64,000 nucleotides of DNA. Origin: Nectonema munidae. Its lineage: Eukaryota > Nematomorpha > Nectonematoida > Nectonematidae. The stretch spans positions 186,001-250,000 of the forward strand of contig JAUIRK010000915.1 of assembly GCA_030549495.1 (NCBI GenBank). The letters run 5' to 3'. The notes beneath the pieces are model-generated. The model worked only from the letters and a program-made list of their open reading frames with translations. It did no database searches and was not told the DNA's origin. The translations under genes and the position numbers were made by a program. Of this stretch, positions 33,103-42,959 are shown one piece after another; the first letter of the stretch is position 1, and the number at the start of each line of letters is the position of its first letter.

Positions 33103-33829
33103 ATTTAATCAGAAAATATTAATTCTAAAAAATATAAAAATTTTCAACTTACAAAATGTGATCTAAACTGAGAAATGGAAAAAATTCAACTTCAAAACAT
33201 TGAAAAAGAAAATATTCAAAAATCGTTAATTGATAAAAATACACCCACTATATGAAACAAAACGTCATAAAATTACTGTATTTAATAGTATAAAAAAAGA
33301 TAGAAATGTTTTCAATTGTATATAGAAACATATGATTCTATATGTAACCAGTTAAAATGTAATTTATCAATCAAAAAACATCTGTGTGTTTCTTATCTGC
33401 GCTTTTCCATAGAAACAAGGAAACATTTGAAACACGATCACTGTGCAATATGCATACATAGCATTGAAAATCAAAATATATCTATATATGTATGTCTATC
33501 AAAATAGAAGAAAAAGTTAGTGACACATTAACTGGGCTTTCATAACATCATTCAAGTTATTTATAAGTAAACGAGTATTTAAAATTACTTATCTTATATA
33601 TTAATTTCTAAAAAATTTTAAATTAAACAAAAATTAGATAAAAATACAGTTATAGAATGAAAAATTGACTTTATTGATTTAAACTCAAAAAGTTGACTTT
33701 AATTGATTTAAAAATTTATAGATTAGTCGATAAACTTTTATGCTAAACAAGTGTAAACTTTTTTAAAAAGTTTTACAAAACAAAAATCAAAATAGACTTT
33801 ATTGACTTTTACTCGGGTTCATCAGTGAT

Positions 33830-34490
33830 GCAGGGGATGTGGAAGAGGGGGAGTGGAAGTGGGAAGAATATCTTTACAAAAATCTTGCAAGAGGACACTA
33901 AATAATTTATCCCAATCTAAGTGATATCATTTATTTTTATCAATGTCTAAAAATTTTAAACTTCAAAGATATTTGTAGAAACTACTTATTTTTATTAGAG
34001 GATATTTACTCTTTACACGATTTTTTTGATAAATATTGCCAAAAAACACAATTTTTGGCGAAAAATTCAACTAAAAGATTTCACCTATCTGTAAATTAGC
34101 TTTCAAATACGCCTAATAATAAATATTTTTTCAATATTTTTAAATAAGTGTATCAATACATATTAAATCAATCTTGTTCAACCTAATTCTGAAAATATTT
34201 TTGTCTCTTGATTTAAATTACCGTTACTTTTAACTTCTTGAATACTGAATGTCACTGCGGTTAAAAAAGTAAAATATGTCAACTGGTCATTGCATTAACC
34301 TTTTTATATATTTTAGCTAAATCGATAAAATAATTTTTTCCTTTCTTTATGTAATTAATGATTCTATTGAGGTCATCAATAAACATAGGATGAATCTCTA
34401 TTCATCACGACCTAAGATCAAGTTTGTTAGAAGTTCAAAAAATTTAAATTTATAAATTTTTATTTCTTCTGAAATTTTTCAATAATGAAA
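33830..34490. other. A+T-rich interval with no recognised feature
   Basis: Nothing supported on either strand. A (CTAC)n run follows at 34493-34508. Confidence 0.45.
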
Positions 34491-34494
34491 TCTA

Positions 34495-35790
34495 CCTACC
34501 TACCTACATACCCTATAAAGGCGTAATATCCTATAATTCAGTATAAGTTTGGATAGTATAAGGTGCTGTCAAAGCACAGCGTTTGCAGATATGCTTGTCG
34601 TAGAGTTTGATAAATGAGATTTGGAGTATTGTTGTAGCTAGAAGTACTTCAAAGTATAGGACTTTATCTAAAAGAAAAGATGAAAAGAGTAAGATTGAAA
34701 ATATGGGTCAACGCTTTAAGCATTAATGATATAATTATTTCGTTTTGTTTGAGGGTTATGCAGAAGAGATGATTCAATTGTAAGCATATGTTTGGTGAAG
34801 AGATTTTGAAATTTAATTGAAGTGAGTGAGTTTAAGTGGTTGATGTTGTATTTTTTATCCAAATAATTAGGAAAGAAGTTATCAGGAAGTTGAACATGAA
34901 GGTTTCTCTTTTGTACAGTTTTATTTAGAATGGGCTATGGGTTACTGTTTTTTGAACTTGTAAAGGATATCCCTGATTATTTTTTTTAGCAATATTGATT
35001 TCTTGTTGGAATTGCTTCTAGAGATTTGTAGAGAGCGTAGGGTTTATTGGGATGAGCCAAAGAATGTCTGATAGACAACCTAGTTGTGAAGTTGATAGTA
35101 TTAAGATTTTTATAAATGATTTGTTTTTGTGTTGAAGGATAAGGCATCTAACTGTCAGATAATGTTGAATAAATTTAATGATACAGATGGGGTATTTAAG
35201 CATAGTGGAGAGTGTAGAAGGATGCCATGCTGAGTTAAATGCATTATCAATGTCGAGAAAAATGGTGGATATGATTTTTTTGATGAAAGGGACATTTCGA
35301 TATTTGTTGTCAAACGAAAAAGCTAGCAATTTCACTGTTTCGAGTTGGTAGGTATCGAAATGCGCACGATTAATGTAAAAATGTTTCAGAATTTTGTCAA
35401 CTAGGCGTTTTCTGATAGTTTGAAGAAAACTCGGAATGGTAATATTAGACGCGAATTTTTATAGATGTATGACAGCGGTTCGATTTGGGTAGAAGGATAA
35501 GTTTGCCTATTTTACAGATTAATGAGAAATGCGAGTGTAAAAGACATGTATTATAGATTTTGAGTAGGATTGGATGAAGTATGTAAATGGACTTTTTGTG
35601 AAGGTTGGTCATAAAGTCTGGACTACCAAAAGAGCGAGGGTTAAGAGAGTCTGCACGGGGCAGCCCTTTAGATGCTATAGGTGTAAAGTTGTGAATAGGA
35701 ATCGCAATTTTCTTATGTTAGCATGTAATTCTTTGTTATTTTCAAAACTGTGGCTAGAAAATTCTGTGTTAAGTTTTGGGTGATTGATGT
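34495..35790 (-). pseudogene. Jockey-like LINE reverse transcriptase relic
   Basis: Reading down the minus strand: IYILHPILLKIYNTCLLHSH FSLICKIGKLILLPK (entry of RT, about 35600-35480), TIRKRLVDKILKHFYINRAH (about 35430), then IISTIFLDIDNAFNSAWHPS at 35240, the motif A region (FLDIxxAFD). IIKFIQHYLTVRCLIL and a QxGxLSDILWLIPINPTLST stretch follow, the motif B region. C-terminal pieces fade by 34500. Stops and frame changes are many. The HPSTL...KFIQHYLTVR layout is that of Jockey-clade elements. Confidence 0.75.
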
Positions 35791-35794
35791 TGGC

Positions 35795-35962
35795 TTTTGC
35801 ATCAAAATAATTGGGAAACTAGATATCAGGAATTTGAACAAATGAAGGTTTTTCTTTAATACCGTTTTATTTAGGATTGACCATTCGTTAATTGTGTTTG
35901 AAATTGTAAATGTTAGCCATGATTATTTTTTCAGCAATATTGATTCCTCGTTTGAATTGTCT
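35795..35962 (-). pseudogene. Second copy of the same Jockey-like LINE, cut by T2
   Basis: This segment aligns directly with 34840-35010 (shared CAAAATAATT, TTTTATTTAG, TGATTATTTTTT, AGCAATATTGATT). So it is another copy of the LINE at 34495-35790, not its continuation. It ends exactly at the TTAA where element T2 begins. The rest of this copy is not seen beyond T2. Confidence 0.65.
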
Positions 35963-36084
35963 TTAACTCCATTAGTGCAGGGCTAAATTTGTCAGCTCAA
36001 GTGCTGGGACCGTAAAGTGCCCCCCCCCCCCCCCTTATTTTTTTCAGATATTAATAAGTTAAATGTTTATAATGTTACATATAT

Positions 36085-36745
36085 ATTTCAACTATGATGA
36101 ATTCAGTGGTGATGTCCATTTTTTTTTATCAAAATCAATCAAATCTGTCAAAAAATTTATTTATATTTGACAGCTCATCTCAAAAAAGAACTTTTTATTG
36201 AAATAATTATATAAAGTTTTTTACGAATATATACCCATTTTTAATATGCTGAATTCAGTGGTGATATTTATTTTTTATCAAAATCACTCAAACCTGTCAA
36301 AAAATTGATTTACATATGACAGCTCATCTCAAAAAGAAACTTTTTATCTAAATAATTATATAAAGTTTTTTACACATATATACCTTTTTTCAAGCATCAT
36401 TTTAGTGATGATATTCATTTTTATGTTAATCAATCACACCTATCAAAAAATTTATTTATCTCAAAAAAAAAATGTTGTCCAAATAATTATATAAAGTTTT
36501 TTACACATATACTCATTTTCAATTACGCTGTGTTTACAGGTGATATTCCTTTTTTTATGAAAATCAGTCAAATCTGACAAAAAATAATTTAAATATGAAA
36601 GTTTTTTTTATAAAAAGTTATTTTGTACATATATACCCATTTTCATGTATGTAGAATTTAATGGTCGTGGTCATTTTTCATGAAATCAATAAAATCTGTT
36701 AAAAAATCGATTAAACTTGCAAATTAATGTGAAATATATAAACTT
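36085..36745 (+). repeat. Tandem array 1 in T2 (about five units)
   Basis: Units start near 36097, 36248, 36396, 36528 and 36651. They correspond to the T1 array (GATGAATTCAGTGGTGAT, ATAAAGTTTTTTAC). The last two match the diverged end units of T1 (GCTGTGTTTAC and GTAGAATTTAATGG). Two fewer units than T1, lost from the homogeneous left part. Confidence 0.9.
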
Positions 36746-37239
36746 CAAAATAAATTCTACTTGCAGTATTTCTCTGGTAATTATTTTCTTATCTATTTAA
36801 TAAACCAATAGATGTTTAATTTATTAAAAATATTTCATTTGTCAGTAAATTATGTATCTCGATAGAACTTCGATCTTTTTGGCTACAAATTCGTTATCGT
36901 CTCGTAGTCTCTACGTCATATCTTCTATCGATTTAAAGATTTTCCATTTGTAAAAGAAACTTTCTAGTTCATTAAAAAACATTGTAGATCTTCCATTTAA
37001 TCAAGAACGTTATTTTTTATTATATCTTTTGACCACATGTTCTATTTTCTATTAGTTTTCAGGTTGCTTCGTTCTCTCATACTAATCTTCAAAATATTTT
37101 ATAATACCTTTGTTTTTTTAATAAATATTTCATTCTCAGGATTATTGAAGAAAGTTTATAAGCCAAAATATACACAAAAAATGTTTATTTTTACTATAAA
37201 ACTAATATACAATGATTTTTTGAAAAATTTTTACAGAAC

Positions 37240-37752
37240 TGATTTTCAGGCATATATTGCTAATTCAATTGCCACTTTCAGATATTTTTTTACCGTATTA
37301 GCCAAAATGGAGTACAGAAATAAAATAAGCATAGTCAAAAAGATATATTATTTGAAAGAGATATTTTATTTTTTTTTAATTTTTGAAGACAGTATCTAGA
37401 AGTAAACCGCAAATCTGATTGAAGCTTTTAGATATTTTAAAATCATAAATGCCAAACCTGAGTCCAAAAATGAAACCAGCATATTTAAATTGGCATAAAA
37501 ACAGATATTTCATTTAAATTTCAAAAATATTTATGTAGACATTAGACGTAAATCGAACATTTGATTGACACTTTCAGACATTTAAAACCTCTAAATGCAA
37601 AAACTGATTTCAGAAATAAAACTTTGATGGTTGAATTGGTATAAAAACATATATTTCATGTAAAATTAGAATAAATATTTTTGGACATAGTTTTAAGACA
37701 TAAACCTGAAATTTGATTGACACTGGCAGTAAAACCTCTAAATGCGAAAACT
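37240..37752 (+). repeat. Tandem array 2 in T2 (three units, then truncated)
   Basis: Anchors at 37402 (GTAAACCGCAAATCTGATT), 37548 and 37700 match the first three units of the T1 array 2 in order. The sequence leaves the array at about 37752. Confidence 0.85.
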
Positions 37753-37904
37753 AATCAGAGAAACTATTATTGCAAAAATGTTTTGTGTGTATATTTGTAT
37801 GGTATGATTAGTTGGTTTATTTATATACAGTAGTAGTATATGTTAACCGTTTTGTATGTGTGTTGGTGTGATGAGTTTTTAGCATAGTTGTATCCAGAGC
37901 CCAG

Positions 37905-38045
37905 GCACCCTTTTTATTTTGGTGGCTTGAGCCCCCCCCCCGTCCCCCAATTTTTGACCTGATTTCCCCCTCACCCCCACTCAATTTTCCAAGCCTCTTC
38001 ACTCAATTTTCCAAGCCTCTCCACTCAATTTTTCAAGCTTAAATA
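37905..38045 (+). repeat. C-rich tract with 21-bp tandem repeat
   Basis: CACTCAATTTTCCAAGCCTCT is repeated about three times at 37978-38040, after C-rich CCCCCCCCCGTCCCCC. Possibly the end of a C-rich MITE; no partner end was found. Confidence 0.55.
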
Positions 38046-38134
38046 TTACATCCAATAAAATGCGTTTGTGAAGAAGTCTTTTCCTTGTACATTGGTAGTT
38101 TCAATAAATATATTATAAAATTGTGTAGAGTATT

Positions 38135-38295
38135 TTTTGAGTATCAAGCTGCTCTAACAATAGGAATCAGCACTGCATCCTGTGAGAGAAGTTTTTGGAC
38201 CCTTAAAAGAGTTTTCGAGTTTTTGGTGATTATTTCATAGCGTCCTCACTCAATACGTTACCACTTTCTCACGTTTAAAATATATAAATAGAGAA
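38135..38295 (+). pseudogene. hAT transposase C-terminal fragment
   Basis: IGISTASCERSFWTLKRVFE matches the hAT dimerisation motif (S-A-S-C-E-R-S-F-S-x-L-K-R). It is preceded by an EYQAALT-like stretch. Only this last domain remains and a frame change follows. It lies 80 bp upstream of the kinase relic and is unrelated to it. Confidence 0.65.
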
Positions 38296-38371
38296 TACAA
38301 ACCAAAACTCTAAACACAATTCAATAAATAATTTTGACATTTACAAAATATTAAGACAATCGACTTCAACC

Positions 38372-39279
38372 ATGGAACAGATCGTAATACTCTCCACCGA
38401 CTTTATATTTTCTAATATATTTTGGCTTGCTAGAAAATTTTCAAATAACATCATATCATCACAAAATCAAAATGGATTAAATTCAAGTATCAAAAAAGAT
38501 TCTGTTAAAAGTGAAAATGCTAAGAGATTAAAGAAGTTTCAGAAGACACAGTTTGTGCGGTTCCAAAGCCGATAAAATTCAAAGATTCGCTAGACTCTGT
38601 TGAAATTAAAGGATATAATGGACAAATTTTTTCGCTATCTCAAAATGAAAATGCCAAGAGATTTAAAGAAGATTCAGAAAAAGAGACAGTTTGTGCAGTT
38701 TCAAAGTCCATAAAATTCGAAGATTCTCGTTATTTGTAGATAAAAGAAGCACTGAAACCCAAAACAACATCCGTCGACGAACAATATTTAATTCAAAAAT
38801 ATTTGGCTGAGGGAATAAGTGGAAAGGTTTATCTGTGCTTAAACATCAATACTTTGAAAAAGCACGCTCTCAAGGTTATTCAAGAGGTCAATATCCTGAA
38901 GATGCTGAATTCGAAATTCACGATGGAAATCAATGACGTCTATCTGGATAAAGAATTCCTCTACATCGTTCAAGAATCGTTGCCTGGAGATACGCTGGGC
39001 AAAAAATGCTTGAGGAAAAGCGTCAGCGTGGAAGAAGCAAAGAATTACAGCGCCCAATTACTTTTGGCAATGGCTTATTTACGCAGTAATTATATGACAA
39101 ACAACTATTTACACAATGGCAACATCATGCTCGATGAAGACGGGAACTTGAAGATCATTGATTTTGTATTTTCTTGGAAAGAAATTGCAAAAGAAATAGG
39201 ATATAGAGGAAAGAGTGATTTATCAAAAATTTCCTCCAAGCGCTTCCCTTCCTATCTCAAAAAGTCGCAAATTCCTTAA
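38372..39279 (+). pseudogene. Protein kinase pseudogene
   Basis: From about 38760 the frame reads DEQYLIQKYLAEGISGKVYL, a degenerate glycine loop, and HALKVI with the ATP-binding lysine. Part of the N-lobe is missing, so HALKVI runs straight into QEVNILKML. FLYIVQESLPGDTL marks the hinge and AKNYSAQLLLAMAYL helix E. NYLHNGNIMLDEDGNLKIID FVF replaces HRDLKxxN and DFG: the HRD aspartate and DFG glycine are gone. The frame ends at 39279 without a C-lobe. Upstream (38372-38575) a related frame holds two similar NAKRxKE...ETVCAV blocks, and a stop and frameshift separate it from the kinase part. No introns, so a retrocopy is possible. Not catalytically competent. Confidence 0.65.
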
Positions 39280-39296
39280 AATAGTTAACACAAAAA

Positions 39297-39825
39297 AGTA
39301 TTTATTATTGCCATTTTGATTTTCAGTGTAATTCATCGATGTGGAAGTTGTTCATCCACGGTAATTTCATTGATAAAATTTTTTTTTTACCATTTTTCGA
39401 TATTTTCACTATGATTGATAACTTTATAACTTGTGAAACTATTTTTTTATTATATTTTTTTAAACGTTAACTTTTTAATTTTAATCAAAATTTAACTTCT
39501 TTCTATTATTTTCACCTGTTTTAATTTTTCTGTATAAATAATTGCACTAATTTATTTTTTTCATTTTGAAATAATGTCTCATTTATACGCAAAATTTTGT
39601 AATTAAAAAAACTGAATATAATAAAAAAGCTAAATTTTGAATAAAAATAAAAAAAGTCAACAATCGAAAAAAAAATAAAAAAAGTTTCACAAGTTATAAA
39701 GTTATCAATATGAAAATGTGGAAAAATGGTAAAAAAGAATGTTACCGATAAAATTACCGTGGATGACCAACTTTCACATCGATCAATTACACTGAACCTT
39801 AAAATAGCAACAATAAATATAACAT
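39297..39825. mobile_element. Long inverted repeat (foldback or MITE-like)
   Basis: 39300-39430 and 39660-39823 are inverted copies. The left arm has TTCAGTGTAATTCATCGATG and TCATCCACGGTAAT. The right arm, read inverted, has TTCAGTGTAATTGATCGATG and TCATCCACGGTAAT. Arms of about 130-160 bp enclose about 230 bp of A/T-rich loop. Terminal duplications are unclear. The minus frame at 39521-39931 is a translation of the arm. Confidence 0.7.
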
Positions 39826-40191
39826 TAGATGATGAGAACGAATACTCGCATGGATTTTTGATGTGAGGGATGATAAATGTTATCACACAAGGCAAGCCAA
39901 TCCAAGACCCGTTTGCCCTTTTGGGTCTCATCAGTTGGTTGAACGTTGCTACTCACATTTTCGCGAATCCAACAGTAAAGGGTGGACAGCACTGTTCTTG
40001 CGCCTCAACCTAATAGCAACCTTCATCTAACTGATGCGCAGATGTTTCTACACAGGAGAATGATCTCATAAGTGAATATATTAGCAAAGTTAACGAATTT
40101 GAAAATTTTATACCAAAATTCCCATCTGAGTGAAAAAAATTTTTTTTTGTTTAAACAATGAATTTAAGCTCTATGAAGCAAAAGGAATGAG

Positions 40192-40375
40192 AACAGAAAA
40201 ACTAAGTCTACTTTATAACACCCTTTCAACTGTTCGAGCGAGCAGTGTAGAGTCCGAACGCGCTTTTTCAAGTGCTGGATTATTTGTAACTAATTTGCGA
40301 TCAAAATGATCATCCAGTTTGGATGCGTTATGTTTTTGCGCTCATATTTTCAAAACAATGTATAACATTTCATTA
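40192..40375 (+). pseudogene. hAT transposase C-terminal fragment
   Basis: LSTVRASSVESERAFSSAGL FVTNLRSK is the classical hATC motif (S-S-x-E-S-E-R-x-F-S-x-A-G), then SLDALCFCAHIF after a frame change. Upstream no catalytic core is readable. A different hAT lineage from relics 1 and 2. Confidence 0.75.
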
Positions 40376-40549
40376 TTTCTAATAAAAAATTTTTCGAGAT
40401 AGTCTTTAGCATTCTTTGTTATATATATATTAATTTTGTTTCTTATTTTCACACCCTACTCCTACCCATAAGCTCTACCCGCAATAATAACCCAAAATAG
40501 ATCAGAGTAAAAAAGACGGAATCTTTAACCGAGCAACAATAAGTGTGAG

Positions 40550-41268
40550 TTTCTGGCTCACATGATACTCTCGCGAGCCGGCGGCTAATACCTTTTGGGG
40601 AGACGCGGAATCCAGATATCAAAATTAGCAGAATTTTTGACGGTAAATGAGATTCCTTAATTAATATTTATATTCATTATATATTTGCCATTTTTTTTAA
40701 TTTAATTACTTTTTTTTTAATTTATTTTAAGGAAATCTATATTTTTGTCAAGTTCAAATAAGGATAATAATCTTAAATTTTTTTGAATAATAGTTGATCA
40801 CATGCAAAACTGCATAATGAAAAAATTTATTTTTAATTTTTAAAAAAAAAATCCTTTTTTTGTTTGAATTATCATGTTTAGATTCAGTTGATTTTGGAGA
40901 AAATACATTCACAGCATTTATTTCTTCTGTCTCTCAATGGCTACAGCCTTCTCAGGTGCAGAGATATTGGAAGCAAATTAAGCATATAAAGAGTACTTTT
41001 TCATAATCATTTCTCGAATTTCATTTACTTATTATGATGGCATTATTTTAATTCCGAAGAGTTTCATTCTTTGTAGGCGGACTTTTGCATATCTGATTTA
41101 TCTCAGTTCTTCTACTGCATATGGTGTGCAGATCCAAAAGAAAAATATCTGATAAAAAAACTGTTCAAAGGTCTAATGCTGATATATACAAAATATAGAC
41201 AACTTGAAGCGTGCTACATAGTAAGACGGAAAAAGAGTAAAAAATGCATACAATTAGTGAGTCAATAA
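40550..41268 (+). CDS. Gene C: 3' three exons of a host gene of unknown function
   Basis: Exon A (about 40550-40642) ends RNPDIKISRIFD at donor GACG|GTAAATG (phase 1). Exon B 40888-40955 follows acceptor TTTAGATTCAG and reads VDFGENTFTAFISSVSQWLQ PSQ to donor CAG|GTGCAG (phase 0). Exon C 41077-41268 follows acceptor TTCTTTGTAG and reads ADFCISDLSQFFYCIWCADP... KEKYLIKKLFKGLM... to TAA. Phases match at both joins, introns are 245 and 121 bp, and AATAAA lies 71 bp past the stop. At least 116 residues; the 5' end of exon A is uncertain and earlier exons must exist. The C-terminus is Lys/Arg-rich (VRRKKSKK). Reading through the second donor gives an alternative end QVQRYWKQIKHIKSTFS. Not recognised. 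It is convergent with gene D. Confidence 0.5.
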
Positions 41269-41338
41269 GTTAGAAAGCTTCCAACTTGATTCTTCTTCCT
41301 CAACTCTTGAAAGACTTTGCCCGGTTTCTAGAAATCAA

Positions 41339-41344
41339 AATAAA
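41339..41344 (+). terminator. AATAAA polyadenylation signal of gene C
   Basis: AATAAA 71 bp after the TAA of gene C, followed by A/T-rich sequence. Confidence 0.5.
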
Positions 41345-41514
41345 CTTACCCTAAGGTAAATAATTCTATGAGCATTAAACACACAGACACACTTATACAT
41401 ACTCTACCACTCTAGTATGTGAGTGAGTGGACGATGTAGAATTAGTGAAAAGTTACAAAATCACTCTATGGCTTGTTAGATGAAGAGTACACATGGAGCA
41501 TCAGCTTGTGGCAA

Positions 41515-41625
41515 TGGTTACATATAGCATTTTAACTTTAAGTTCGTACTTTTTCATTTTAAGTTCGTCATTTTTCATTTTAGGTTCGTCTTTTTTCATT
41601 TTAAGTTCGTTCTTGTGACTTTAAG
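41515..41625 (+). repeat. Minisatellite, ~24-bp units
   Basis: Four units of TTTTCATTTTAAGTTCGT(C/A) type between 41527 and 41612, in the gap between the convergent genes C and D. Nothing else was recognised from 41350 to 42010. Confidence 0.8.
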
Positions 41626-42011
41626 ATAAATTCGTTTCAAAAGGATGTTCAAATTTAAAAAAAACTAGGAACTATTTTTTCTTGTTTTGCGAAAGGATTA
41701 TTTGTTTCTTATGACTAAATATTATTTTATACATAAGAAAAATTTGTATCAAAAAGTTTTAGAGTAAACTTTGTATAAACTATTGTATGAAAAGCTGATA
41801 AAATTTTAGAATAAAATAGATGGCATTAAATTGAAAAAAAAATCATCATAGAACATTTTTAAAAGAGATAATTTTTAATAAAATATTTTTGCACATTTTA
41901 AGAAAAAATTTATAACAGTGAAAAATTTAGTACCATGTCAATGATTTGTTAATAAAATTCACATAAAAATAAAGTTGTTTCTCTTTAGATAAACAAAAAA
42001 TAATAGAATAA

Positions 42012-42146
42012 TCAAACAGTGATAGAAAAAGCAGAAGAATCAAATGTTTGACTCAAGTCTTTGTACGGAAACAAGTTGGCAGTCTTTTCGAGATTACTCA
42101 GAGTTTTGGTTCCAGCTTTTGATCTTTGTGTATTCCTTGGCCTCTT
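42012..42146 (-). CDS. Gene D terminal exon
   Basis: Acceptor TTTTTTGCATAG is followed by 44 codons and TGA at 42014-42012, incoming phase 0. It begins KRPRNTQRSKAG, a basic run that could act in nuclear import, and ends FPYKDLSQTFDSSAFSITV. The 3' end faces gene C; the stop codons of the two genes are about 740 bp apart. Confidence 0.6.
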   Translation of the reverse strand, partial: KRPRNTQRSKAGTKTLSNLEKTANLFPYKDLSQTFDSSAFSITV

Positions 42147-42777
42147 CTATGCAAAAAACAAAAATAAATCATAATTATTAAGAGTTTGCAAAAAAGAATT
42201 TACAGATAAGACATTCCTTAATCCAATTTGAAATATAGGATATTGCATAATTAGAAAAAATTTCTATCATTATATCATTTGTTAGTTTTATTTTAAATTT
42301 ACATTTTAAAAATGACTTATTATTTACACTTTTTTAAAATAACAAAATATAGGTAGTGATTCGTGTAAAGCATTAATAAAGTTTAAAAGCATTTTTAGTC
42401 AATGGTAAAAACAAATCAAAAGTTAAATATTCATCAAAAAGTGTAAGTTATAAATTCTATGACAAAAATACTATTGATTTTTTGATGTTATCAAAACAAA
42501 AAGAATTATATTAATTGGGGGAAAAATTAAATTTCAAAAATTTATTATTGAGATGATTTTAAAATTAATAAATAATAATTAACAAATTACTTGGAAGTGG
42601 AGGGTATTTAAATTACAAGAGAAATAATGATAAAGGGTTTGAAAAGAGTCCCAACCCCAAAATCAAATAAATCTAAAGTATAATTTAAATAAACTGATAT
42701 ACTAAAAAGAACCAAGTATGTAGGATTATAAAGTAAACAAATTTGCGTAGTCTCATCAATTGGGAAAAAATTCTTAC

Positions 42778-42948
42778 CATAATTATTTTGTTCAAATCTT
42801 TGACTGAGATGACTGAGTTTGCACTTGCGTTCTTATGATGGGAAGCAGCCCTGTAATCGTCTTTTGTCTTCCCTACACCACTTTCCTCTGAAGTTGGCTT
42901 CGGAGATTGAGAATGAATTAAAAGTTGAGGGCTTAGTTTGAGCTTAGC
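42778..42948 (-). CDS. Gene D internal exon (57 codons)
   Basis: Acceptor TTTAAAATTTAG and strong donor ATG|GTAAGAA bound exactly 171 nt, phase 0 in and out, with no stop. It encodes AKLKLSPQLLIHSQSPKPTS, EESGVGKTKDDYRAASHHKN and ASANSVISVKDLNKIIM. Ser/Lys-rich, low hydrophobicity, probably disordered. Neighbouring exons are at 44694 and 42146. Confidence 0.65.
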
Positions 42949-42959
42949 CTAAATTTTAA

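Larger units (their letters stand above)
28376..33818 (-). mobile_element. hAT-like DNA transposon 2, split by an RTE-like LINE
   Basis: The right (5') end, read on the minus strand, is ACCCGAGTAAAAGTCAATAA, the same end as relic 1 at 187. The flanking octamers TCATCAGC (28368-28375) and TCATCAGT (33819-33826) differ by one base, a good hAT TSD. The left terminal sequence is only weakly complementary. The coding order on the minus strand is finger (33.0 kb), core (32.6-32.4 kb), then, after the LINE, core and C-terminus (28.9-28.5 kb). Without the LINE the element is about 1.95 kb. Confidence 0.8.
35967..37752. mobile_element. TTAA-flanked element T2, truncated second copy of the array-bearing element
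   Basis: TTAA at 35963-35966 is followed by CTCCATTAGTGCAGGGC..., aligned with the T1 end (CCCTATTAGTGGTGGGC) and sharing CTCAAGTGCTGG just inside. The order is the same as T1: homopolymer-rich subterminal part, array 1, spacer, array 2. It stops within the third unit of array 2 at AAATGCGAAAACT (position 24107 in T1 terms). No right TTAA end is present, so the right part was lost. About 500 bp of the T1 spacer are missing. Confidence 0.85.

Noticed and set aside
37037-37399. 120-codon + strand ORF
   Set aside because: Runs through T2 spacer and array sequence; Phe/Ile/Lys-rich from composition; not conserved in T1.
39521-39931. 136-codon minus-strand ORF rich in Phe
   Set aside because: Translation of a T-rich inverted repeat arm and loop.
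41338-41352. Minus-strand donor CCTTAGG|GTAAGT
   Set aside because: Perfect donor sequence but no open exon with acceptor upstream; it overlaps the AATAAA region of gene C.
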